Source: Rhizobium sp. CC-YZS058
GTDB taxonomy: Bacteria > Pseudomonadota > Alphaproteobacteria > Rhizobiales > Rhizobiaceae
Assembly: GCF_034720595.1 (NCBI RefSeq)
Contig: NZ_JAYESJ010000001.1
Location: forward strand, 3,312,001 to 3,376,000
DNA: 64,000 nt
Reading direction: 5' to 3'
The position numbers and the translations under genes were made by a program. Positions 51,489 to 60,200 of the stretch are shown here, piece after piece; position 1 is the first letter of the stretch, and each line of letters opens with the position of its first letter. The notes under the pieces were generated by a model, which worked only from the letters and a program-made list of their open reading frames with translations, made no database searches and was not told the origin of the DNA.

Positions 51489-52703
51489 CTAGAGCCCCAG
51501 AAGCGACAGCATGATGAAGGTGGCGAACAGCACGAAATGCGTCATGCCCTCGATCGCATTGGTCTCGCCATCATTGAGGTTGATCGCCGCGGCGATGAGC
51601 GTGATGGTGATCATCACCGTCTGCACCGGCGACATGGCCATGATGAAGGGCTGGCCGGTATAGAGCGCAATGCCTTCCATGACCGGCACGGTGAGGATGA
51701 CGGTGGACAGCGAGGCGCCGAGCGCGATGTTGACGACCGACTGCATGCGGTTGGCGAGCGCGGCACGCAGCGCCGTCATGATCTCCGGCGAGGCGGAAAT
51801 GGCGGCGACCACGATGGCGGCCAGGATCGGCGGCGCGCCGCTTCCTTCGAGACCGGCATCCATCAGGCCGGAAAGCAGCTCCGCCAAACCGCCGATGATG
51901 ACGACCCCGGCAATGAGCACGGCAATGGAGCGGGACGCGGGCTCGTCTTCCGCCTCCTCATGCGCCTCGCTCGGCGCCGGAACGACGGCCTGGGCCGGTG
52001 CGGCAGCAGCGGACGATCCGACGGCCGCCCCCGCGGAGACCGATGCGGAGGCCGCGGCGGGCACAGCCGCGCCCGGCTTGCCGGCCGGGGCCACGCGGCG
52101 GGTCTTGGGATAGCTGTAGCTGAAGAAATAGCTGTGCGGGCCGACCTGCATGCGCAGGAACACGGTATAGAGCGTGATCATCGCCACGATGGTGAAGGCG
52201 GAGTAATAGTGCCAGTTTTCGCGCGGCACGAACTCCGGCACGATCATCGAAATGCCCATGGCGGTGAGGATCATCACGCAATAGGTGCGACTCGAATCGT
52301 CGTTATAGGGTTGCTCGCCATGCTTGAGGCCTCCGAGCAGGGCGGCAAGGCCGAGGATGCCGTTGATATCCAGCATGACGGCGGAATAGATCGTGTCGCG
52401 CACGAGCGTCGGCGAACTTCCGGCCGTGCTCATCAGAATGGCGAGGATGATCACTTCGACCAGAACGGCCGACAGGGTCAGGATCATCGTGCCGTAGGGA
52501 TCGCCCACCTTGGCGGCCAGCACTTCTGCGTGATGGGCCACGCGCATGGACGCCAGGATGATCGCTCCGACCAGCACCGCAGCGCCGATCAGCGCCACCG
52601 TCCGGCCCGCCTCGATCAGGCTGTGCTCGACGAAGAAGGTGGCCAGCCCGACCAGGATCGCCAGGATGAGAAATCGCTCGGAGCGAATGAGAGACAGCAC
52701 CAC
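51489..52703 (-). CDS. Calcium/cation:proton antiporter (ChaA/CaxA family)
   Basis: This 404-aa exchanger has about eleven helices in two halves. The first Cax signature is VGDPYGTMILTLSAVLVEVIIL, and the second is ISASPEIMTALRAALANRMQSVVNIALG, each with the acidic ion site. Between them (residues 200-258) is a long Ala/Pro/Val-rich loop with an acidic end (SEAHEEAEDEPAS). It would extrude Ca2+ or Na+ in exchange for protons. The GTG start at 52703 is inferred from a weak AGGGTG site; 52700 is also possible. The stop lies five bases from the mntR stop (convergent). Confidence 0.85.
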   Translation of the reverse strand: MVLSLIRSERFLILAILVGLATFFVEHSLIEAGRTVALIGAAVLVGAIILASMRVAHHAEVLAAKVGDPYGTMILTLSAVLVEVIILAILMSTAGSSPTLVRDTIYSAVMLDINGILGLAALLGGLKHGEQPYNDDSSRTYCVMILTAMGISMIVPEFVPRENWHYYSAFTIVAMITLYTVFLRMQVGPHSYFFSYSYPKTRRVAPAGKPGAAVPAAASASVSAGAAVGSSAAAAPAQAVVPAPSEAHEEAEDEPASRSIAVLIAGVVIIGGLAELLSGLMDAGLEGSGAPPILAAIVVAAISASPEIMTALRAALANRMQSVVNIALGASLSTVILTVPVMEGIALYTGQPFIMAMSPVQTVMITITLIAAAINLNDGETNAIEGMTHFVLFATFIMLSLLGL

Positions 52704-52932
52704 GCCGCGTCACCCTGTCTATGTGTTGGAAGGGACCGGGACGAACGGCCGGCCTGGATTGTGAGGGCGAGTATAGGTCGGGGCCACCGCTTTTCAATTG
52801 CAGTTTTAGCGCATCCGCCTGCAACAGGATTATTTTCCTCGTTCCCTTTACTCCGGTTTCGGCATTCGCTAATGTCCGCAGAGGAGGCCCAGGAGAACCC
52901 GCTGGCAGCCGCCCTTTCGAATGAGGACGCCG

Positions 52933-53583
52933 ATGCTCTCACATGACCGCATCTGGGGTGCGATCGACGCGCTCGCCGAGCGTCACAAGATGTCGCCCTC
53001 CGGCCTCGCCCGGCGCGCGGGTCTCGATCCGACATCGTTCAACAAGTCCAAGCGGCATTCGGCCGACGGGCGCGAGCGCTGGCCCTCGACGGAATCGATC
53101 TCCAAAGTGCTGGATGCCACGGGCTCGACCATCACCCAGTTCATGGAGTTCTTGCGCAGCGAAGGCGAAGCGGCGATGGACAGGACCCTGCCCTCGCAGG
53201 CCGTTCCGCTTCTCGGCTTCGCCCAGGCCGGCGCCGGCGGATTCTTTGATGATGGCGGCTTCCCCGCCGGGCAAGGCTGGGATGTGGTCGATTTTCCCGC
53301 CGCACAGGCCAAGGCCGGGCTTTACGCGCTGGAAATCCAGGGCGACAGCATGATGCCGCTCTATCGCGACGGCGATGTGCTGATCGTCGAGCCGGGCGCG
53401 CAGGTGCGCCGCGGCGACCGGGTGGTGGTCAAGACCACCGAGGGCGAGGTCATGGCCAAGGTGCTGATGCGCCAGAGCGCCCGCGCCATCGAACTCCACT
53501 CGATCAATCCCGACCATCCCAATCGCAGTTTCGACATGAAGGACATCGAATGGATCGCGCGTATCATCTGGGCCAGCCAGTGA
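52933..53583 (+). CDS. XRE/S24-family regulator (LexA-like, autocleaving)
   Basis: This 216-aa protein has an N-terminal helix-turn-helix (MSPSGLARRAGLDPTSFNKSKR, WPSTESISKVLDATGSTI) and a C-terminal S24 peptidase domain with ALEIQGDSMMPLYRDGDVLIVEPG (catalytic Ser139) and GDRVVVKTTEGEVMAKV (Lys167). An Ala-Gly site at 99-100 (GFAQAGAGG) could be the autocleavage bond. It is not part of an evident prophage. The ATG at 52933 has GAGGA five bases upstream; an ATG at 52921 does not. It probably acts as a stress-responsive repressor. It starts the S24, SNase-like, TerB cluster. Confidence 0.85.
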   Translation: MLSHDRIWGAIDALAERHKMSPSGLARRAGLDPTSFNKSKRHSADGRERWPSTESISKVLDATGSTITQFMEFLRSEGEAAMDRTLPSQAVPLLGFAQAGAGGFFDDGGFPAGQGWDVVDFPAAQAKAGLYALEIQGDSMMPLYRDGDVLIVEPGAQVRRGDRVVVKTTEGEVMAKVLMRQSARAIELHSINPDHPNRSFDMKDIEWIARIIWASQ

Positions 53584-53590
53584 GGACGTG

Positions 53591-54412
53591 GTGAACCCCG
53601 CGCTCCGCTCGGCCGGGGGCGGTCTCGCCTGCCTGGCGCTGACGATCGCCATTCTCTTGAGCGGCAAGGCAGCCATCACCGGCCGGCAAAGCGCCGTCAC
53701 CCCCGATCTGGTTCTGGAAACGCCGGACATGGGCGAACTGGATGGCGCGGAGGAGAACGGCGCAACCGCCACCGACGGCGGGGACGATGCGGTGCCTGTC
53801 CTGCCCGAATCGTCCACCGACAAGACCGATGACCCGGCAGCCTCCAGTGTCACATCCGAACCCCTGCCCCCGCCGCAGGCCCCCGCACCCGCTGCTGCCA
53901 AAGACCAGCAGGGCGCTCAAGGGGATGGCGTGGACACCGTGCTGCGCCATCCCGTGGCGCTGGCGGCGGGGCTCGTCGATTTCGAGGGCCGCCAGATCCA
54001 GCTTGAAGGCCTGAAGCCGCAATCGCCCGAACGCCGCTGCAAGGGCTCCTCGGGCGAATGGCCGTGCGGCATGCTGGCACGGACCGCCTTTCGCAACTTC
54101 CTGCGGGCCCGTGCCCTTGTGTGCCGGACCCCAACGGATGGCTGGAGCGGAACGCTGACCACGCAATGCCTGGTCGGCGGCGACGATCCGGCGCTGTGGC
54201 TGGCCGAAAACGGCTGGGCCGAAGCCGAGCCGGGGGCGCCGCTGGCCGCAGCCGTGGAAACCGCCAAGTCGCTGGGCAAGGGCTTCTACCGCCCCGTCAG
54301 CGCGCCCGACTCGCGGATGGGCGGCCCCATGCCGGGCACCGTGCCGCCGTCCGACGATCCCTTCGCCGATACGGCCACCGGCCAGGACGCCGCTCCCGAG
54401 ATCGGTCGCTAG
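53591..54412 (+). CDS. SNase-like (thermonuclease-fold) exported protein, degenerate
   Basis: This 273-aa protein has an N-terminal membrane anchor or signal (GGGLACLALTIAILLSGKAA), a long Ser/Pro/Asp-rich linker (residues about 35-110) and a C-terminal segment with staphylococcal-nuclease traits: RQIQLEGLKPQSPERRC, WPCGMLARTAFRNFLRARALVC, and PALWLAENGWAEAEPG. The standard catalytic Arg/Glu pair is not evident, so nuclease activity is doubtful. GTG at 53591 is preferred to 53588 because of the distance from GAGGA. It is directly downstream of the S24 regulator. Confidence 0.65.
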   Translation: MNPALRSAGGGLACLALTIAILLSGKAAITGRQSAVTPDLVLETPDMGELDGAEENGATATDGGDDAVPVLPESSTDKTDDPAASSVTSEPLPPPQAPAPAAAKDQQGAQGDGVDTVLRHPVALAAGLVDFEGRQIQLEGLKPQSPERRCKGSSGEWPCGMLARTAFRNFLRARALVCRTPTDGWSGTLTTQCLVGGDDPALWLAENGWAEAEPGAPLAAAVETAKSLGKGFYRPVSAPDSRMGGPMPGTVPPSDDPFADTATGQDAAPEIGR

Positions 54413-54449
54413 GCATGCGCCCCCTTCCCCAATCAGCAGGGAGCCCGCC

Positions 54450-54851
54450 TTGACCTCGCATCTGCCCGCTGAGGATGCGCTGATCTATGCCATGGTCATG
54501 ATGTCGGCCGTCGATCGTGCCATGTCGGCAGGCGAGCTCGAGCAGATCGGTGGATTGCTGCGCACCCTGCCGGTCTTCGCTGATTTCAAGACCGAGCGGC
54601 TGGTGACGGTCGCCGAAGATTGCGCGGTGCTGCTTGCCGGACCGGAAGGGCTCGATATCGCGCTCGAACTCATGCGCGAGGCCCTGCCGCCCCGTCTGCG
54701 AGAAACGGCCTATGCGCTGGCGGTGGAGATCGCCGTCGTCGATGGCCGCATTCGCAGCGAGGAGATCAGGCTCCTGAAACTGATCAGCGACCGGCTCGAC
54801 CTCGACCGCCTCGTCTGTGCCGCGATCGAACGTGGCGCCCTTGCCCGCTAA
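54450..54851 (+). CDS. TerB-family tellurite-resistance domain protein
   Basis: This 133-aa all-helical protein fits the TerB family: DALIYAMVMMSAVDRAMSAGELEQIGGLLRTLPVF and LRETAYALAVEIAVVDGRIRSEEIRLLKLISDRLDLDRLVCAAIERGALAR, with a repeated 'D-x-x-x-x-x-E' metal-type motif. The start is TTG with GGGAG six bases upstream. It may take part in a membrane-stress response; TerB proteins often act with others absent here. It follows the SNase-like gene after 37 bases. Confidence 0.75.
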   Translation: MTSHLPAEDALIYAMVMMSAVDRAMSAGELEQIGGLLRTLPVFADFKTERLVTVAEDCAVLLAGPEGLDIALELMREALPPRLRETAYALAVEIAVVDGRIRSEEIRLLKLISDRLDLDRLVCAAIERGALAR

Positions 54852-54884
54852 CGACGCTAGCCGCGGGAGAAGCGGCCCGCTCGC

Positions 54885-55760
54885 TCAGTAAATGCCGGTC
54901 GGGAAATAGCGCAGATAGATCTCGTTCAGCCGGCCGCTGCGCGACAGCTCCAGCAGCGCATGGTCGAGCGCCTGGGTCAGCGCCGGCTCGTCCTTCCGCG
55001 TCATCAGCGACAGGCCTTCGCCAAGGAAGCGCTGCGACATATAGGCTTCTCCCACAAGCTGGCAGCAGCCGGCGGCCTCGCTGCCTGCCGTCCAGAAGGC
55101 GAGCTGAAGGCTGTCGGAAAAGACGGAGCCGACCTCTCCGCGCTTCAGCGCTTGCAGAAGCGCGCTGCGCTCGGGAAAACTCTGCGCGTCCCTGCCGGGA
55201 AAGAAGGCTTTGAACATCGCTTCATGCGTGGTGCCGGCGACAAGGCCGACAGGCCGTGCGAGGAGGTCCTCCACGCTGGGTGAGGCGGGAAAAGCCTTGC
55301 GGTTGGCCGCGAAGCGGGCGGGGAGACGCAGATAAGGGCGGCTGAAGCCGAAGCTGCGGCGCAGCTCCTCGGTCACCGCCACACCGGCCATGACCACCTC
55401 GCCCTGCCGATCGCTTAGGCCCGGTTGCAGCTCCGCGAAGGTCATGGCCTGGATCTGGCACTTCGGCTGCACCTCGAGCACGCGACAGATCTCCCGCGCC
55501 AGATCGACATGGAAACCGGAGAGGCGGCCGGACTGGTCGATGAAGTTGAAAGGCGGGAAATCGACCGTCGTCAGAAAGCGAAGCCGAGGCAGCACGCTCA
55601 GATCCGGCTTGGCGATCCGCTCCCGACTGTCGAAGGCCAGCGGCAGATCCTTGACGGCTTCCTGTGCCCGGAGAGGCACGCCCGCCATGCCCAGAAGTAA
55701 GCTTAATAAGAAAAGACTGAAACGCAGGCGTTGCCGCAGGGCCGATCTCGTCATTATCAT
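54885..55760 (-). CDS. Periplasmic solute-binding protein, amino-acid transporter type (orphan)
   Basis: This 291-aa protein has an N-terminal signal (FSLFLLSLLLGMAGVPLRA) and an SBP_bac_3 fold: LRFLTTVDFPPFNFIDQSGRLSGFHVDLAREICRVLEV, then VVMAGVAVTEELRRSFGFSRPYLR. It probably binds an amino acid or similar small polar ligand. No permease or ATPase gene is nearby; it lies beside a GT2 gene that starts 51 bases away in the opposite direction. It could instead be a sensor-like binding protein. Confidence 0.75.
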   Translation of the reverse strand: MIMTRSALRQRLRFSLFLLSLLLGMAGVPLRAQEAVKDLPLAFDSRERIAKPDLSVLPRLRFLTTVDFPPFNFIDQSGRLSGFHVDLAREICRVLEVQPKCQIQAMTFAELQPGLSDRQGEVVMAGVAVTEELRRSFGFSRPYLRLPARFAANRKAFPASPSVEDLLARPVGLVAGTTHEAMFKAFFPGRDAQSFPERSALLQALKRGEVGSVFSDSLQLAFWTAGSEAAGCCQLVGEAYMSQRFLGEGLSLMTRKDEPALTQALDHALLELSRSGRLNEIYLRYFPTGIY

Positions 55761-55811
55761 CCGATCTCACGTGATGGAGGCACTGTTTCAAGCTTCTCGA
55801 CGGGATTTGCA

Positions 55812-57737
55812 ATGCGTCCTTCAGACTATCTCGCCCCACAGCCGCTGGCCAGAGCCGAGACCGCACCCTGCAGCCCGACACGACCGAGCGACAGCTTCTC
55901 GGCCGAGCAGATCGAGGAAGGTCGGACCCTGCTCCGCTTGGGCGTGGCCGGCGGCATGGTTGCGACGCTGATGTGGCAGGCCCAGGCCCGCGGCACGAGC
56001 GTGCATCGGGAAGCGCTGGCGAGCGGTCTTGTCGACGAGGCCGCCCTTTTCGAGGCAATGGCCAAAGATCTCGGCCTGCCATTCCGGCGAGAGATCGACC
56101 CCAACCAGGTCTCCACCCCGCACCATCTCGACAGCCAGCTTCGCCGACCGGAAATGCTGCGCGTCTATTCGGCCGATCAGCCGCCCATGACCGTCATCGC
56201 CCCGACGCTCGCCATTTTTCCGAGGCTGAAAGCGCGGCTGGCCTCCCGACCGGCGCTGGCATCCATGCTCTCGATTGCATCGCCCAGCCTCCTGCGCGAC
56301 ACCGCCTGGAGAGCGGGTGAGCAGCAGCGGCTGCAACAGGCCACCGACACGCTGTTTCGCACCGATCCCGATCTCAGCGCCCGTGTTCTCTGGCGGGGGT
56401 GGCAGGGCTTCCTGCTGGGTCTTGGTCTCGCCGTTTCGCTCAGCAGCCTCGTCCTCGCCCCCTTCGGCTGGATTCTCGCCGTCCATGGTCTGTTGACGAG
56501 CGTCTATTGCCTGCAATTCCTGCTGCGCGTTTCGGCCTTTGCCGCCACGCGCCGCGGCCAGCCTGCGCCCCGCATTGCAGAGGGAGAGAGGCTGCCTGTC
56601 TATTCCATTCTGGTGGCACTTCACGACGAGGCCGCCGTGGTGCCGCAGTTGATCGCCGCACTGAACGCTCTCTCCTGGCCTCGCTCCCGGCTGGACATCA
56701 AGCTGGTCTGCGAGGCGGATGACGCAGCGACCCTTCGGGCAGTGGCGGCACAGCGGCTCGGCCCCGACTATGAGGTCGTGCTGGTGCCGCCGTCGCACCC
56801 CCGCACCAAGCCCAAGGCGCTGCAATATGCCTTGCCCGGCGTGCGCGGAGACTATGTCACCGTCTATGATGCCGAAGACCGCCCGCACCCCGACCAGCTG
56901 CGCGAGGCATTGGCCGCGTTTCGCACCCTGCCGGCGGAGGTGGCCTGCCTTCAGGCGCCGCTCGTCGTCAGCAATGCCCGCAGCTCCTGGCTGAGCGCTC
57001 TCTTTGCGGTCGACTATGCCGGGCTTTTCCGTGCCCTCCTGCCGCTGCTGGCAAAACTCGAAGCGCCCCTGCCGCTCGGCGGCACGTCCAACCACTTCAA
57101 GACGGACCCGCTGCGCGCGGTGGGCGGCTGGGACCCGTTCAACCTGACCGAGGATGCGGACCTTGGAATGCGCCTGCACCGACTGGGGTACCGCACCGGC
57201 GTGCTCAGCCTGCCGACGCTGGAGGATGCGCCGGTGACCCTGCCTGTCTGGCTTGGGCAGCGCACCCGCTGGTACAAGGGCTGGCTGCAGACCTATATCG
57301 TGATGATGCGCAAACCGGGTCGGCTCCTGGCCGAACTCGGCCCCCGCGCCTTCCTCCTCGCGCAAGTGACGATCGGCGGCATGCTGCTCTCTGCGCTCGG
57401 CCACCCGCTCATTCTGGCTTTCGTCGCCTATCTGCTCTTCGTTCTCTCGACGGGCTCCTCGCTGATCGGCAGGACGATGTCCTCCACTCTGCTCGTAATC
57501 GACCTTTTCAATCTTTTCGGCAGCTATGCCATTACCATTGGCCTTGGGCTGGGGGCCATGCAACGGGTGGAGAAGCGGGCCGTGGGATGGCGCTGGCTCC
57601 TGGTGCCGGCCTACTGGTTGACGATTTCCGCTGCAGCCTGGTCCGCCGTCCGCGACCTCCGCCGCCGCCCCACCGCCTGGCAAAAGACGCCGCACCGCCC
57701 GGCGGAGAAAAGCGACGTCGGACATGGCCTTGAATGA
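55812..57737 (+). CDS. Membrane glycosyltransferase family 2 with N-terminal GspE-N domain
   Basis: This 641-aa protein has an N-terminal region like the GspE-N/MshEN domain (about residues 40-150). Two helices precede a GT2 catalytic core: YSILVALHDEAAVVPQLIAAL, VTVYDAEDRPHPDQL (DxD-like), FNLTEDADLGMRLHRLGY (TED) and WLGQRTRWYKGWLQ, which is the QxxRW motif of processive cellulose/glucan synthases. Four or five C-terminal helices follow. MshEN domains in related proteins bind c-di-GMP, so activity may be c-di-GMP dependent. It probably makes a beta-glucan-like polymer or exported oligosaccharide. It is convergent with the RTX glycosidase gene. Confidence 0.8.
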   Translation: MRPSDYLAPQPLARAETAPCSPTRPSDSFSAEQIEEGRTLLRLGVAGGMVATLMWQAQARGTSVHREALASGLVDEAALFEAMAKDLGLPFRREIDPNQVSTPHHLDSQLRRPEMLRVYSADQPPMTVIAPTLAIFPRLKARLASRPALASMLSIASPSLLRDTAWRAGEQQRLQQATDTLFRTDPDLSARVLWRGWQGFLLGLGLAVSLSSLVLAPFGWILAVHGLLTSVYCLQFLLRVSAFAATRRGQPAPRIAEGERLPVYSILVALHDEAAVVPQLIAALNALSWPRSRLDIKLVCEADDAATLRAVAAQRLGPDYEVVLVPPSHPRTKPKALQYALPGVRGDYVTVYDAEDRPHPDQLREALAAFRTLPAEVACLQAPLVVSNARSSWLSALFAVDYAGLFRALLPLLAKLEAPLPLGGTSNHFKTDPLRAVGGWDPFNLTEDADLGMRLHRLGYRTGVLSLPTLEDAPVTLPVWLGQRTRWYKGWLQTYIVMMRKPGRLLAELGPRAFLLAQVTIGGMLLSALGHPLILAFVAYLLFVLSTGSSLIGRTMSSTLLVIDLFNLFGSYAITIGLGLGAMQRVEKRAVGWRWLLVPAYWLTISAAAWSAVRDLRRRPTAWQKTPHRPAEKSDVGHGLE

Positions 57738-57788
57738 AGGCTCGCGGTCGGCACCGCCAAAGCGTTCGAGGTCCTCCAACAACGGAAA

Positions 57789-57813
57789 GCCTCCACGGGC
57801 GAGCCCGTGGAGG
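57789..57813. terminator. Long perfect hairpin after the GT2 gene
   Basis: GCCTCCACGGGC (57789-57800) and GCCCGTGGAGGC (57802-57813) are perfect complements, giving a 10-12-bp GC-rich stem. It lies 51 bases after the GT2 stop. No T-run follows, so it may be a Rho-independent-like or Rho-dependent end, or an mRNA 3' stabiliser. Beyond it, 57814-58002 holds no gene. Confidence 0.5.
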
Positions 57814-58002
57814 CCAAAGGGCTAGGTTCTTGAAAAAACCGGCGGCGTCACCGGCGCTCGATGTGTAGCGATGCGATCGGCCCGGGACTGTTCCGAAGGA
57901 AACATCTTGCGCGACATCCTGACCTGGCCGCAGGGTAACACGCTTTCAGACGGCAACCCGCCATGGCCGTCGCATAAACACGAAGGCGAAGAGAACAATC
58001 GT

Positions 58003-59718
58003 CTAAAGAAGAAAGTCGCCTTCTGATAATTTCGTCACGTTTTGCAAAACGATCGAGAAGTCAGCCTGACCGTCTCCGTTGATGTCGCCGTAAATCTTCG
58101 CTTGTGACGACGACGTTTCATAGCGTACCTCACCAGCGAGGCCGTGGAAGACATCCTCGCCGACGAACGTGAAGCTCTGATTTCCAGCCGCACCGAAATT
58201 CGCATCGATGACGCGGAGATCAATTCGGTCCCCCTTGGTGAAGTCGAAAATGGTATCGCGTCCGCCCGAAGAGACTGTCGATTCTGTGATGCTATTGTAA
58301 ACGAACGTGTCCAGACCGCTGCCACCGTAAAGCAAGTCTGCACCTATCGAGCCATGAATTCTATCGTTGCCCGCGTTGCCATACAGCGTGTCATCGCCAG
58401 CATACCCCCTCAGGAGATCAGCGCTTTGACCACCGATCATGGTGTTGTTACCGGCAAAAGTCCTGCTGTCAGCTGTGGATGTCGCCGTGGCGTTGACTTC
58501 GATGATCAGCGGATGATCGGAGATATCGACCTTGATCTCGCTAACACCGTAATACGTGGCGATGATCGACGTGCCGAGGAGCGGATCGTAGACGTCAACT
58601 CTCCCCTCAACCGAACCAAAGGTGACAGTTACTGTCGAGGTCGGGGCAACGATCGCGGACTGGGATAGCTGGCTCCAGATGATCGGTTCCGACCAGACCA
58701 CCAGATCGACGGATCCATTGGTTTTGCCCAGAACGAGATCTTGTCCCCGGAACGGCATCCCCTTCAAGCAATAGGTAAAATCTTCATTGCCGAGTGAAGT
58801 GGTCGCGTATTCATTGTCGGACAGAATAGTTGTTAGGTTGTGTATTGCTGTGGCAGCTAATTTCGGCGTGCCGTCAGCATTGAAAAGACCGTAGTGACTG
58901 TTTGCACTACTGGGGCGTAAGTCCGGCTGGAAATCATAGAGTTCATAGAGATAGGTTTTCGCGACCCCCTGATCGAAGGCCGACATCAGGGTGTCCAACG
59001 TGTACTTAGCTTGAACGATCTCGCTCACGCCGTTGTACCAGTAGCTCTCCAACGTGTTGTAACCAGCTTCCGTTATAACGACCGGCTTGTCGGGCGCAGA
59101 AATTTTTGCGAAGTCGATGAGGTACTCCAGAGCTGCGGAAATATTGCTGGTCGACATCGCGTATGCATGCGAATTCGCATAATCCGTGAATGAGGAAAGA
59201 TCACCGAGCTGCTTGAAAAGATCGGCATTTGTTGCGCCGATCGACACATTGTAGACTGGGATGTCTTTCAGGATTTCTGACTGTTTTACAGCGCTGTAGA
59301 GCTGCTTTTGAACCTCGGCGGCTGACGCAATCGATTTCACTCCACCCACGCTGACCGCATAGATATTGACTTCGTTCGGCCCTTCGATCGCTGCGACACT
59401 GCCTGGATAAACCTTCTCCAGCGCCTCGAGCCCGGCAATAAAACCGGCAACGTCCACAGTTTGCTCGGTCAAATGCGGCACCGGCGTGAAATCGAACTTG
59501 ATGCCGTTCTTCGCGAGAACATTGATGCTGGCAAGGCCGGATGCGTAGGAAGGCAGGTGAGTGCGCACAAGATCGACACCCAAATAGCCAAGGGCCGCAG
59601 CGACCTTTGTAGGATCGGCATAGGCCGTTCCACTCTGTCCGACATGAACATTGATACCAATGGTCTCAACAAAAGTTCGTGCCGAGGCAAGTGTCCTGGT
59701 CTGAACAGTCGTCATCAT
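58003..59718 (-). CDS. Glycoside hydrolase with C-terminal RTX calcium-binding repeats (type I secreted)
   Basis: This 571-aa protein has a TIM-barrel glycosidase domain (residues about 1-330). AAIEGPNEVN gives a candidate acid/base Glu116 and KPVVITEAGYNT the nucleophile Glu217, as in clan GH-A (GH39/GH5-like). About residues 425-470 hold RTX repeats (GGQSADLLRGYAGDDTL, GNAGNDRIHGS) that bind Ca2+. No signal peptide is present, fitting type I (PrsDE-type) secretion. The start (MMTTVQ, 59718) has an AAAGG site. Its GC is clearly lower than the neighbours, a sign of transfer. It probably trims the glycan of the GT2 protein. Confidence 0.82.
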   Translation of the reverse strand: MMTTVQTRTLASARTFVETIGINVHVGQSGTAYADPTKVAAALGYLGVDLVRTHLPSYASGLASINVLAKNGIKFDFTPVPHLTEQTVDVAGFIAGLEALEKVYPGSVAAIEGPNEVNIYAVSVGGVKSIASAAEVQKQLYSAVKQSEILKDIPVYNVSIGATNADLFKQLGDLSSFTDYANSHAYAMSTSNISAALEYLIDFAKISAPDKPVVITEAGYNTLESYWYNGVSEIVQAKYTLDTLMSAFDQGVAKTYLYELYDFQPDLRPSSANSHYGLFNADGTPKLAATAIHNLTTILSDNEYATTSLGNEDFTYCLKGMPFRGQDLVLGKTNGSVDLVVWSEPIIWSQLSQSAIVAPTSTVTVTFGSVEGRVDVYDPLLGTSIIATYYGVSEIKVDISDHPLIIEVNATATSTADSRTFAGNNTMIGGQSADLLRGYAGDDTLYGNAGNDRIHGSIGADLLYGGSGLDTFVYNSITESTVSSGGRDTIFDFTKGDRIDLRVIDANFGAAGNQSFTFVGEDVFHGLAGEVRYETSSSQAKIYGDINGDGQADFSIVLQNVTKLSEGDFLL

Positions 59719-60052
59719 CGCGCCTTTCAAGCAAATACAGTCGCGGTGAAGACTCCCTTATAGGTACTAATATTTTCAATTTGGAAACGTTATAATTGCG
59801 CAGATCACCTGCGTTCCACATAGCCAACTTTCGTAGCTGCTAGACAACGATTATGAAGGGGTTAACACCGACGGCAACAGGAACGCATGGATGACGTCGG
59901 CGAGGCTGAGCGTGCGAAGCAGAAAGGGTTGCGTCAAACAGTTCTTGGCCAATACCAGATCACCGGCAGGTGGGATGAACACAGTGCCAGTCGCAGAGAA
60001 TGCCCATAGGTAGTGGCTTGAAGCTGCGCATGGAACGAAAGACAAGCCTCTA
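59719..60052. other. AT-rich intergenic region between the RTX gene and tRNA-Gly
   Basis: These 334 bases hold no convincing gene. The part near 59760-59800 is AT-rich and likely carries the RTX gene promoter. Its base composition is lower in GC than the genome average, like the RTX gene itself. A 64-codon open frame at 59851-60045 has no recognisable product. No obvious repeat of the tRNA 3' end was seen by eye. Confidence 0.4.
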
Positions 60053-60126
60053 TGGAGCGGGTAGCGGGAATCGAACCCGCGCGTTCAGCTTGGGAAGCTG
60101 ACAGGCTACCATTACATCATACCCGC
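60053..60126 (-). tRNA. tRNA-Gly (anticodon CCC)
   Basis: The reverse strand folds as a tRNA: acceptor GCGGGTA with TACCCGC, an anticodon stem TCAGC/GCTGA around loop TTCCCAA (anticodon CCC), and a T arm GCGGG-TTCGAAT-CCCGC. The 3' CCA is encoded. Its 3' end faces the RTX gene. Confidence 0.9.
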
Positions 60127-60200
60127 AACGCAGCGAGAGCTTTCCCCCATGCCGGCCGGCCTGTCAAGGCCGCCAGTCAGGCGCGGCGGGATGGGCGGGG

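Noticed and set aside
52840..52932. An SOS box (GTTC-N7-GTTC type) before the S24 regulator gene
   Set aside because: No match was found by eye; only isolated half-sites are present.
59851..60045. A 64-codon frame between the RTX gene and the tRNA
   Set aside because: No ribosome-binding site, domain or conserved pattern; the region is likely non-coding.
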